Part shown: positions 37,195-48,386 of the stretch, piece after piece | Layout of the letters: every line of letters begins with the position of its first letter | Numbering within the stretch: the stretch's first letter is position 1 | Origin: Episyrphus balteatus | Lineage: Eukaryota; Arthropoda; Insecta; Diptera; Syrphidae | Direction: 5' to 3' | Length of the DNA stretch: 64,000 bases | Assembly: GCF_945859705.1 (NCBI RefSeq) | Contig: NC_079134.1 | Span: forward strand, 14,549,545-14,613,544 | Notes under the pieces: model-generated | Seen by the model: the letters and a program-made list of their open reading frames with translations, nothing else | Databases searched by the model: none | What the model was told of the DNA's origin: nothing | Translations under genes and position numbers: made by a program

Positions 37195-37382
37195 TTATTT
37201 TTTTTTAAGTTTTTTTTTTGTAAGAATTTAGTTCATGCTAAATAATTGTTTTATACCTTTAAGGTTGCTGGTAGCTTGGAGTGTAAGCTTAATAAATATT
37301 TCTTACAACAAATCGTAGAACAATTTTTGTTCAAAGGTACCCAAACGATTTGAAAACAAAATAGGGCTGTAGTAGGGAAGTA

Positions 37383-38997
37383 CACTGCGATTCACTTGAA
37401 TAAAGGCACTTATTTTAGAAAAGATAAAAGCAATTGTAGCTGTGGTTTGTTAACTTAACAGATTTTTGGTTTTGGGTTTTTAAAGAGTAACTTATTACAA
37501 ACAATATTGTAAAAACAAAAAACAGAAACCGTTTGGCTACTAGTTGCGTTTTTTCGCATTTCCTGACAAAACACTGTGTTTTGTTTGGTTCACTAGAATC
37601 TTGTAAAAACAATGAAAAAGCGTGGACAAAATTAGTTTTAGAATAGAAAAGTGCAACTTTGTAATAATTTGTGTATTTTAACAAAATCTGCGCTAAGAGC
37701 TACCATTAGGTACCACAGACAATGCAAAAATAGAAGCTAACATTTTAAATGCACTTCTAATATGCACAGTCGTGAATGGTGTTTGTAAATACGCTAAATT
37801 TGTATGAGAATATTTTGAAATTAACGTAAACTAGTGATTTAATGTAAAAGTAAAGCATGGCACCTAGACAAAGAGCCAAGAGAAAAATAATTCAAAAGCT
37901 AGCTGCACGTTCCTTAAACGTTGGTTCTAAAATGAAACGAAAAGTGGTGTTTATTTGATGTTAGTGTGATGGTTTGCACCTATACTTAAGTTAAAAATGT
38001 GTACAATATTTAAAAAGCTTTTAAATGCAGAATAAGCCCACTATTATGGTCAAATAAGGCAAAATAAAAAGTTCATTATTTACGGTTGCATTTGAACAAA
38101 ACAAAAATGGGGTGGTGAGTGGTTTTTGGATGGAAAACAAAACCATCTAAAATGTTCCAGAACGATATTAGTCCTATTTCTTAGATTTTGAAAGGAGGTA
38201 CATTTTTTGCATCACCAACAAAGGTCGCTGAAAAGTGTAATAGGAAACAATACTTTTTTATAATATGCAACAATTAACTTTTAGTTACATGGTTCAAAAA
38301 TAATTGCAATTTTTGACAAACAAATGACAGTGGAAGCTTTTGTTGTGGTAAACACTATGGGTAAACAAACGTCATGAGCATTCCATAAGGTAAATGCCCG
38401 AAATCACATCGCAATAGAAATAAAACTGATTCATATTGCATCAAGACGAAAGTTCACTGGACTAGCCTTCATATTCATCGAATGTAAATCCTATGGAAAA
38501 CTATAATTTCTTACTTTTTAAGATGTTACCAAGCATTTTATGTAATTTCTCAACTTTAGTTCGTGATTGTGCACTGTGAAAATGCATTTCCAGTGCAAAC
38601 TTCGATTTTCTTCTTTTTTCGTGGTTAATAATAAAAGCTCTTGGTCCATATTTGGTTAAAATGCACAAATAATATCAACGCTTCACTTTTCTATACTAAA
38701 ACCAGTTTGATCCACACTTTTTAATCATTTTTACTCAATTTGATAGCCTGCCTTTATTCTAGTGAACCACTGTGTTTTGTGAAAAGTTGCGAAAAAACGC
38801 AACTTGAAGCCACACGGTTTTTGTTTTGGCTTTTTGTTTTTGCAATATTGTTTGTTATAAATTGCTTTTTAAAATACCTAAACCTAGAATTTGGTAAGTT
38901 ACCTTACCAAAGATCCAATTGCTTTTTTCTTTTAAATAAATATAAATAAATGCCTTTAAATATAAATAAGTGCCTTTATTCAAGTGAATCGCATGTA
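37383..38997. mobile_element. Inverted-repeat element with TGCGATTCACTTGAATAAAG ends (about 1.6 kb)
   Basis: The left end CACTGCGATTCACTTGAATA, continuing AAGGCACTTATTTTA, is inverted at the right (38966-38996). Arms of about 400 bp are imperfect mirrors. The translated frames 37415-37684 (-) and 38740-38949 (+) therefore share a peptide pattern (CEKTQL followed by RFLF and a hydrophobic stretch). This is expected from mirrored DNA and is not proof of coding. The middle (37800-38560) is unique and without a transposase. GTAGGG occurs just outside both ends, but a clean target duplication is not evident. Confidence 0.7.
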
Positions 38998-39714
38998 GGG
39001 TTTTTTTCCTTTCTGAATTCAACTTATTATTATTATCTTCTTATAAAAAGGGACAAGAGCCACCGTTCTAAATTTTTGATTATAAGACTGGTAAACATTT
39101 CATTTTAACACAAACCAGAATTTTGAAACTAATGACCAGTGAACGTAAAACTGTTGCGGTGAACGAGCACTTAAGGAAATAAAATGCACGACTGGCTCGC
39201 AAGTACTCGCTGGTATCAGCAAAACCATTTTAATAAAATATTTTTTTGTCTGAATATTATATCATTTTAAAGATTACAATTTATGAACATAAGTGAAACC
39301 ACGTTTAATTTAAGTAGTTTAATATAACAAAAAAACGTAAAAAAATTCATAAATCACTATATTTTTCACTGTGAATTGAGCGTACGTTCCTTGAATACTT
39401 TACCATGAGGCCAACTCACTTGTGAACGTTACTAGTAAATATATAAACTTACCAGAAGAGTGATAAGAAATTAAATATTTTCTTAATAAATTTTACATTT
39501 AATTTTTACAAGGGAGAATCAAATACGATCATTTTAAATTTTACGTTACGTATTTTTTTCCAGTAGATATGAGAATAGCGGTATTTTGTGTCATAATTAA
39601 AATTTAAATCAATGAAACCACTTTTATGTGAATTCAACTGTTTTTTTTTGTTAATTTTTATTTAAACAAGAAGACAAATTAATAAACATTTTACCAAGGA
39701 TAGTTGGGACTGTG

Positions 39715-39744
39715 CAAACAAAAGAGCTGAGCAGCGAACTTTAT
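39715..39744 (+). repeat. Dispersed 26-bp motif, occurrence 3 of 3
   Basis: CAAACAAAAGAGCTGAGCAG followed by CGAACTTTAT. It is nearly identical to 6815-6840 and is followed by a T-rich stretch. Confidence 0.6.
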
Positions 39745-39980
39745 ATTTTTTCTATTTGTTTTACTCTTTTTATTTTTAACTTTACAAAATAATTTTAAGT
39801 ATTGGAAAGACAAAAATGAAAATATCAATGCAAACAATCATGTTTGATATTATTTAATTAAACAGTGAATGAATTTTGATTACAAAATAAAAATATGTAG
39901 GTACCTAATTATAATTTTCAAAAAAACTAAATAAAAAACAATTTGTTTAATCTTGAATAACTTGAACCTTATTCTTCTAA

Positions 39981-40408
39981 GAGCCGATTTTTCCATCTTC
40001 TAATAAACAGTCAGTTAACTGTTCGACGAATAAATTTATTAGGCTCATAAACAATCGGATAACAACATTGAATTTTTCAATCAAAAATAATTTATTCTAC
40101 AGAATAACAAAAAAAAAATTGTCAAATTCAATAATATTCAAAACTAAACGTCTTTTTTATTTATAATTGTTTTTGTTTTCTTGTGCTCCTCTGTATTCTT
40201 TGTCAAAATTATTTCAAAGCAGCTTTGACAATTGACACAGTATTTTAATTGATATTATTCCTTAGAATAATTTTTATTCGTCTCTAAAAGAAGCAGATAG
40301 TTTTATTCATAGGAATAAGCTATATCTGCCTGTTGAAAAAATGATTTTTTCTCTATCAGGAGAATAAGTACTAACTGACTGTTTAACTGACTGTTGAAAA
40401 ATTGGCCC
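39981..40408. mobile_element. PIF/Harbinger-like MITE with GRGCCRATTTTTC ends (428 bp)
   Basis: The left GAGCCGATTTTTC is inverted at the right as GAAAAATTGGCCC, flanked by TAA on both sides (39978-39980, 40409-40411), a TWA-type target duplication. Subterminal CAGTCAGTTAA words occur once at the left (40008) and twice, inverted, at the right (40372-40395). No coding capacity. It is a family distinct from the 720-bp MITEs. Confidence 0.7.
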
Positions 40409-40411
40409 TAA

Positions 40412-43149
40412 AAATAAAAACATTTGCTAGTCTCCATAGCATTACGAATATAGCACTCGTATGTCAAGCATTATAATTTGTTAGTGCAGTGTGAGTTTTT
40501 CATATTCGTTACAAAAATTATGATCATTACCATTTACTACAAATAAATTACCTACAAATATTGCATACATAGAAACAAGTTTTTTTTATACAAGAAATCA
40601 TAAAAGAAGAAATAAAATAAAAACAAAAAATAAGAAAACCAAGAAAAAAATTTTAAATAACAACTTTATGCCCCAAGGAAACATCTGCAAATTACCATCA
40701 AAATGGCGATGCGGGTTCAAAACGTGAATGGAGCGCGAATATTTTTTATCTAATAACTTGAAATTATGCATCAAAACAGACACACTGCGCTTATGTTATT
40801 CGATTATTATAATTATTTAAATGTTATAATGATGTTTGTCGGCTGGTTGCAGCTTGCCAGTAAAGTGAGTTTAGAATGCAAAAAAAGTAATGAAGTTGGC
40901 CCTTCTATAAACCAATTCGATGATGTGTTTTCTTACGTTAACATTTGATGGTGAACCTCACAACATTGTCTATCTTGCTCATTCCATGTAAAATATCAAA
41001 TGAAAGTTGGTAAACCAAAAGTGGACTGAGTACAATTGACTTAACTGAATTTAATTGCAATCATTTCCAAAACCATATGAAGTCAAACACCAGAACGCAC
41101 ATATATCCTTTCGAAATCCTGCAAATCAATTCAAAACCCCAAAAACCAACATTCACAGTCAGTCAGTCAATCGCTCTTGGCCAATTCCCATCGTAAATTA
41201 CAACCAAATCTCCTTCCACAACAAAATTTACCGTCGGTAGATATTTCATGCAGTAAAATTGAAATCCTCACTCATTTAGCAATGCCATTTGGAATCCATT
41301 TGGCACAACATTTAGTCAAGCTGACTGACTAAATGATTGCCAACACCATGAATTTCCTACTTCGACATCCTTTTGCGTATAGAATCCTGGATCCTGTTGG
41401 TATACGAGTACATATGCCTGGGCGACAAAATTAATTTGCGCCCTAATTGACTTCGCACATCTCGTTCATATAGTCTCAGTCGTCGTCGTAGAATAGTAGT
41501 CGTCCTTCGTCGATGTTGTAGGTAGAATGTATTCAATTCTCCTTCCATCCGGAATGCCAGGATATGTTCAACTGTGCGCCTGTGGGATACCAATGATTGA
41601 GAGATTTATGTGATTCCCAATCGGAATGGAAAATGGGATTCAACGCTTGGAAGAAATTGATGATTGCAATTTAATTGCACAGGATATTGCCAAGGGAATG
41701 AGAGGAGCTTGTATTCCCATTCCATCTAGAAAGGATTCGAAAATATCCCCCCCCCCATTCCCATCGTCACTGTAGTTGGTGCAAAATTAATTTTCGGAAG
41801 GAATAAATTAATTAAAGAGAGCGAATCGACACTTACAACAACAAGAATGATAAGGGTGTGAGATTCGGGATGAATCCTTGTCGTTGTCCTTTTGATTAAT
41901 AGTTGGGATTTTATAGTTTTAAGTTTCAAAGGACTTAGTCTATGCATATTCTCACCTTTTATATCCTTTTTCTCTTATTTACACATAGAAAGGTGCTGCT
42001 AGGTGGACGTTGTCCAATGTCCTGTTTGGAAGGTAAACAACACAAAAGGACATCAGCATACAGAAAACTATTTGAAAAACAATACGTTGCTGAAGAGAAA
42101 ATCCTTTCACCAAATGCCATCGCCCAGTTCAAAAACAAACATAGAACAGCGAGGTAATACAATATATTTTGGATCGGTTAGGAGAAAGAGAGAGATGATG
42201 TTGGTTGTGAAAAATAGTTGGAAATGTGTGAGTGAAAAATAATAATTATTTTTTAACACCCCCACATTCTACTATCCCTCACCGAGAGGAAAAACAACGA
42301 TGATATCCTTGAAACTATATGCACGACTACGAGAAGAGGAACACAACCCTTTTTTTCTATCCCATGCTGGAGCCGAAAAATGTAATTATTGAAAAATATT
42401 TAATGGAAAATTTATCGTGGAAGAAAATATTGACATAGACAAATTTTGTTCCCCCAGTTGAAAGGATGGGGATGGCATCATTTTCTATTTCCACAACCCA
42501 CTCTCCTAAAACTACATTGAATATATGTATGATGACTCCAAAACTTCTCTCTGTGTGATGTTATTAAAATCCCCAAGAGAAACATCAGAGAGCGAGAAAA
42601 ACCTTATTAAAAGAAGATTAGTTTATCATTTAATTATGAACGAAAAACGAAAAATTATATTTCGAAAATTCATTTGGGCATAATAACGTCATATAGTGTT
42701 AAACTAATCAAGATTTCATTTTCATTTAACTACAAGTAGTATCTATCTAATATAGAGGGGGGTATAGGTGAGGGTGTTTTGTTTATGATTTTTAGGATTT
42801 TTGCATATGGTTTTTATTGGATGGTGTGTTTCTCCTTCTATTCCTGTCTGTGGATTAGATTCTTTTAATAATTTGTTGTTGTTGTTTTTTTTGTTATGAT
42901 GTTGTTGATATTGTTTTTGATTTAATTTTAAAGGATAACAGAGTACAGGATATATACCAGGAGATGAGGAGAGTCAATATTACGGAAGCTCATACGTTTA
43001 TGATATTGATAAATTGTAATTAAAATATGATTGGAGAAAAGTGTAAAATCCATTGGAAAATGTGGTAATTTTTATTATTATGAGTATTGAGATTTTTTAA
43101 TACACTTTACTGCCTTTTTTAATAGTTGGTTTTTAATATTGGTGTCAGC
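40412..43149. other. Non-coding DNA, largely single-copy-looking
   Basis: No gene supported. 41050-41720 is more balanced, with a hairpin of ten perfect pairs CATTTAGTCA/TGACTAAATG plus a GGCA/TGCC outer pair at 41302-41342. A C run lies at 41748-41756. Frames 41942-42242 overlap on both strands. 42860-42890 is TTG/TGT-rich. Confidence 0.4.
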
Positions 43150-46100
43150 CTTTTTTTTCATAAATTCACATACTTAAAAATGTCTTCAGGTCATACCTTT
43201 TGCTTCGTGAGGTAGTAATTAGTCAGGAAGAATTTTTTCTTTCATAATTTAGCATCTTAAAAGAGGTCTTAAGGTCATACTTTTTGCTTTGTAAGTCCTA
43301 ATTCGTCATGAAGACTTTTTTCTTTCATAAATTTGCATCTTTAAAGAGGTCATAAGGTCATTCTTTTTGCTTCGTGAAGTCCTAATTCGTCATGAAGACT
43401 TTTTTCTTTCATAAATTCGAACTTTTAAAGAGGTCTTAAGGTCATACTTTTTGCTTCGTGAAGTCCTAATTCGTCATGAAGACCTTTTTCTTTCATAAAT
43501 TCGCATCTTTAAAGAGGTCTTAAGGTCATACTTTTTGCTTTGTGATGTCCTAATTCGTCATGAAGACTTTTTTCTTTCATAAATTCGAATCTTCAAAGAG
43601 GTCTTAAGGCCATACTTGTTGCTTCGTGAAGTCCTAATTCGTCATAAAGGCTTTTTTCTTTCATAAATTCGCATCTTTAAAGAGGTCTTAAGGTCATACT
43701 TTTTGCTTCGTGATGTCCTTATTCGTCATGAAGACTTTTTTCTTTCATAAATTCGCATCTTAAAAGAGGTCTTAAGGTCATTCTTTTTGCTTCGTGATGT
43801 CCTAATTCGTCATAAAGACTTTTTTCTCTATCATAAATTCGCATCTTTAAAGGGGTCTTAAGGTCATACTTTTTGCTTTGTTAGTCCTAATTCGTCATGT
43901 AGACTTTTTTCTTTCATAAATTCGCATCTTCAAAGAGGTCCTAAGGTTATAATTCTTTCTTCGGGAAGAATGAAGACTCTTTTCTTTCAAAAATTCGAAT
44001 CTTTAAAGAAGTCTTAAGGTCATACTTTTTGCTTCGTGAAGTCCTAATTCATCATGAAGACTTTTTTCTTTCATAAATTCGCATCTTTAAAGGGGTCTTA
44101 AGGTCATACTTTTTGCTTTCTTAGTCCTAATTCGTCATGTAGACTTTTTTCTTTCATAAATTCGCATCTTCAAAGAGGTCCTAAGGTTATAATTCTTTCT
44201 TCGGGAAGAATGAAGACTCTTTTCTTTCAAAAATTCGAATCTTTAAAGAAGTCTTAAGGTCATACTTTTTGCTTCGTGAAGTCCTAATTCGTCATGAAGA
44301 CTTTTTTCTTTCATAAATTCGCATCTTTAAAGAGGTCTTAAGGTCATTCTTTTTGCTTCGTGAAGTCCTAATTCGTCATGAAGACTTTTTTCTTCTATAA
44401 ATTCGCATCTTTAAAGAGGTCATAAGGTCATACTTTTTGCTTCGTGAAGTCCTTATTCGTCATGAAGACTTTTTTCTTTCATAAATTCGCATCTTTAAAG
44501 AGGTCTTAAAGTCATTCTTTTTGCTTCGTGAAGTCCTAATTCGTCATGAAGACTTTTTTCTTCTATAAATTCGCATCTTTAAAGAGGTCTTAAGGTCATT
44601 CTTTTTGCTTCGTGAAGTCCTAATTCGTCATGAAGACTTTTTTCTTTCATAAATTCGCATCTTTAAAGAGGTCTTAAGGTCATTCTTTTAGCTTCGTGAA
44701 GTCCTAATTCGTCATGAAGACTTTTTTCTTTCATAAATTCGCATCTTTAAAAAGGTCTTAAGGTCATTCTTTTTGCTTCGTGAAGTCCTAATTCGTCATG
44801 AAGACTTTTTTCTTTCATAAATTCGCATCTTTAAAGAGGTCTTAAGGTCATTCTTTTTGCTTCGTGAAGTCCTAATTCGTCATGAAGACTTTTTTCTTTC
44901 ATAAATTCGCATCTTTAAAGAGGTCATAAGGTCATACTTTTTGCTTCGTGAAGTCCTTATTCGTCATGAAGACTTTTTTCTTTCATAAATTCGCATCTTT
45001 AAAGAGGTCTTAAGGTCATTCTTTTTGCTTCGTGAAGTCCTAATTCGTCATGAAGACTTTTTTCTTTCATAAATTCGCATCTTTAAAAAGGTCTTAAGGT
45101 CATTCTTTTTGCTTCGTGAAGTCCTAATTCGTCATGAAGACTTTTTTCTTTCATAAATTCGCATCTTTAAAGAGGTCATAAGGTCATACTTTTTGCTTCG
45201 TGAAGTCCTTATTCGTCATGAAGACTTTTTTCTTTCATAAATTCGCATCTTTAAAGAGGTCTTAAGGTCATTCTTTTTGCTTCGTGAAGTCCTAATTCGT
45301 CATGAAGACTTTTTTCTTTCATAAATTCGCATCTTTAAAGAGGTCATAAGGTCATACTTTTTGCTTCGTGAAGTCCTTATTCGTCATGAAGACTTTTTTC
45401 TTTCATAAATTCGCATCTTTAAAGAGGTCTTAAGGTCATTCTTTTTGCTTCGTGAAGTCCTAATTCGTCATGAAGACTTTTTTCTTTCATAAATTCGCAT
45501 CTTTAAAAAGGTCTTAAGGTCATTCTTTTTGCTTCGTGAAGTCCTAATTCGTCATGAAGACTTTTTTCTTTCATAAATTCGCATCTTTAAAGAGGTCTTA
45601 AGGTCATTCTTTTTGCTTCGTGAAGTCCTAATTCGTCATGAAGACTTTTTTCTTTCATAAATTCGCATCTTTAAAGAGGTCATAAGGTCATACTTTTTGC
45701 TTCGTGAAGTCCTTATTCGTCATGAAGACTTTTTTCTTTCATAAATTCGCATCTTTAAAAAGGTCTTAAGGTCATTCTTTTTGCTTCGTGAAGTCCTAAT
45801 TCGTCATGAAGACTTTTTTCTTTCATAAATTCGCATCTTTAAAGAGGTCTTAAGGTCATTCTTTTTGCTTCGTGAAGTCCTAATTCGTCATGAAGACTTT
45901 TTTCTTTCATAAATTCGCATCTTTAAAGAGGTCATAAGGTCATACTTTTTGCTTCGTGAAGTCCTTATTCGTCATGAAGACTTTTTTCTTTCATAAATTC
46001 GCATCTTTAAAGAGGTCTTAAGGTCATTCTTTTTGCTTCGTGAAGTCCTAATTCGTCATGAAGACTTTTTTCTTTCATAAATTCGCATCTTTAAAGAGGT

Positions 46101-47158
46101 CTTAAGGTCATTCTTTTTGCTTCGTGAAGTCCTAATTCGTCATGAAGACTTTTTTCTTTCATAAATTCGCATCTTTAAAGAGGTCTTAAGGTCATTCTTT
46201 TTGCTTCGTGAAGTCCTAATTCGTCATGAAGACTTTTTTCTTTCATAAATTCGCATCTTTAAAAAGGTCTTAAGGTCATTCTTTTTGCTTCGTGAAGTCC
46301 TAATTCGTCATGAAGACTTTTTTCTTTCATAAATTCGCATCTTTAAAAAGGTCTTAAGGTCATTCTTTTTGCTTCGTGAAGTCCTAATTCGTCATGAAGA
46401 CTTTTTTCTTTCATAAATTCGCATCTTTAAAGAGGTCTTAAGGTCATTCTTTTTGCTTCGTGAAGTCCTAATTCGTCATGAAGACTTTTTTCTTTCATAA
46501 ATTCGCATCTTTAAAGAGGTCATAAGGTCATACTTTTTGCTTCGTGAAGTCCTTATTCGTCATGAAGACTTTTTTCTTTCATAAATTCGCATCTTTAAAG
46601 AGGTCTTAAGGTCATTCTTTTTGCTTCGTGAAGTCCTAATTCGTCATGAAGACTTTTTTCTTTCATAAATTCGCATCTTTAAAGAGGTCATAAGGTCATA
46701 CTTTTTGCTTCGTGAAGTCCTTATTCGTCATGAAGACTTTTTTCTTTCATAAATTCGCATCTTTAAAGAGGTCATAAGGTCATTCTTTTTGCTTCGTGAA
46801 GTCCTAATTCGTCATGAAGACTTTTTTTTCATAAATTCGCATCTTTAAAGAGGTCTTAAGGTCATTCTTTTTGCTTCGTGAAGTCCTAATTCGTCATGAA
46901 GACTTTTTTCTTTCATAAATTCGCATATTTAAAGAGGTCTTAAGGTCATACTTTTTGCTTCGTGAAATTCTTATTCGTCACGAAGACTTTTTTCTTTCAA
47001 AAATTCCCTTCTTTAAAGAGGTCCTAAGGTTATAATTCTTTTTTCTTGAAGAATGAAGACTCTTTTTTTTCAAAAATTCGAAACTTTAAAGAGGTCCTAA
47101 GGTCATAATTCTTGCTTCGGGAAGTCCTAATTCGCCTTGAAGACTTTTTTCTTTCCAA
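43150..47158. repeat. Satellite array, 84-bp unit, about 48 copies
   Basis: The unit, starting at AGGTCTTAAGGTCATTCTTT, is 84 bp; successive units start exactly 84 bp apart through most of the array (for example 45005 and 45089). Each unit includes GCTTCGTGAAGTCCTAATTC, GTCATGAAGACTTTTTTC and ATAAATTCGCATCTTTAAAG. Edge units (43150-44330 and 46920-47158) are diverged and have indels, while the middle is nearly uniform, the usual sign of unequal exchange. Linked variants recur: CATAAGG with CATAC and CCTTATT marks units at about 44416, 44920, 45172, 45340, 45676, 45928, 46516 and 46684. 84 is a multiple of three, but stops occur in every frame, so it is not coding. Confidence 0.95.
43851..44330. 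repeat. 240-bp higher-order duplication inside the satellite
   Basis: The three-unit block starting AGGGGTCTTAAGG at 43851 is repeated at 44091 with nearly every private variant, including the shortened unit with TTCTTTCTTCGGGAAGAATG. Because one unit has lost about 10 bp, the block is about 240 bp rather than 252. This shows a multi-unit duplication near the array's left edge. Confidence 0.8.
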
Positions 47159-48386
47159 ATTTTAATTATACTAATAACTTAATTTATTGACACATTTATC
47201 AATACACTGATCAGACACGAAATTTTTTGTCTGCTCTATTGGATTCCGACAATTTTCAATTTTAGCTTTTGTCGATTTCTCTTCAAAAATAGAACATTAA
47301 ACTTTTCATTTTATTGCCGACCAAGCATAAAATAATTGACTCCTCTCCACGAGAATATAATTCGAATTTTTATTGTCAATTGAAAGACATTACTTTGGGC
47401 ATAATGTCACACTTTAAATTCAAATGTCCTCCAATTTTCCGCACTAAATGACCCAAAACATCACCTAATTCATTTTCATTTTACATTTCGAGGTCTGTAC
47501 TTTGTCCATCTCACGGTTTGTAGTTTTAAAATATTTTCAAGCGAATCACATCTCCAACCAAAAAAAAAAAAGAAAAAACACAACTCACTCATCCTTCGAC
47601 TTTTAGACAAATAATTGTACGATTTTTATGTTTATTAATCCAATGATTCTGTTTCTAATGGCTTTCAGAGGGCTTATAGACTCTTCCGGATGTTGGCTGT
47701 TAGCCCCAGCTCACGACTCTAATGATCCTTAACATCATAAAATTAAGAGTCGAACAGAATAGAAGCCGAAAAAAAAGTGAAGGTTGCGAAAAAAATAGAG
47801 AGAATCGACCTCCGCGTGCCAAAACAAGGGTGCGAATGAGAAATTAAAACATTAGGGTCGAAACGTTATTTGGCTGATGATGGCGCTGAAAGACGTAAAG
47901 GACGAAACGATGAAGACGGGAATCGAGTCCTTGTTCTGGGATTTTTCTTTTTTTGTTGCCCATTTTTGTTCCTTTATATTAGGTATCCTGCCAAAAGTAA
48001 GTTCAATGGGATTCTGTTCAGTGTTCGAAGAAGAAGAAGTTACCACCAACGGACTGCTTTATCATCATGAGTCAAGAATGGAATGTCAGGAATCTTTTAT
48101 TCTTATTAAATTGGGAGTAATTATGTGATTGGGAGGGTGAGTGTGCCAGGACTCGGAGCAAATGAAAAGTTGTTTCTTCTTTCGTTTTTCAGTTTTCGAC
48201 TTAATTTCGATGTAAATGAACAGATAAAATGTTTGATAATGATTCAATTACGAAAAATTTAATTTCATTCATTTAGTTTTTGTGTAGGTACGATGCTTTG
48301 TTTCTATTTGAATCTGTTGTGGGGGCAAGATTTTGAATTTGAATCCTTACAAGTTGTTGTCCTGGTGACACACTGGCGAGTCAGTG
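47159..48386. other. Single-copy-looking non-coding DNA
   Basis: No gene supported. 47640-47930 is more balanced. Frames at 47852-48128 on both strands overlap and lack motifs. Confidence 0.4.

Noticed and set aside
38740..38949. Membrane protein with a hydrophobic helix
   Set aside because: The hydrophobic tract comes from T-rich arm DNA of the inverted-repeat element and is mirrored at 37415-37684.
43150..47158. CRISPR-like periodic array
   Set aside because: The whole 84-bp period is repeated with no unique spacers and the context is eukaryotic; it is a satellite.
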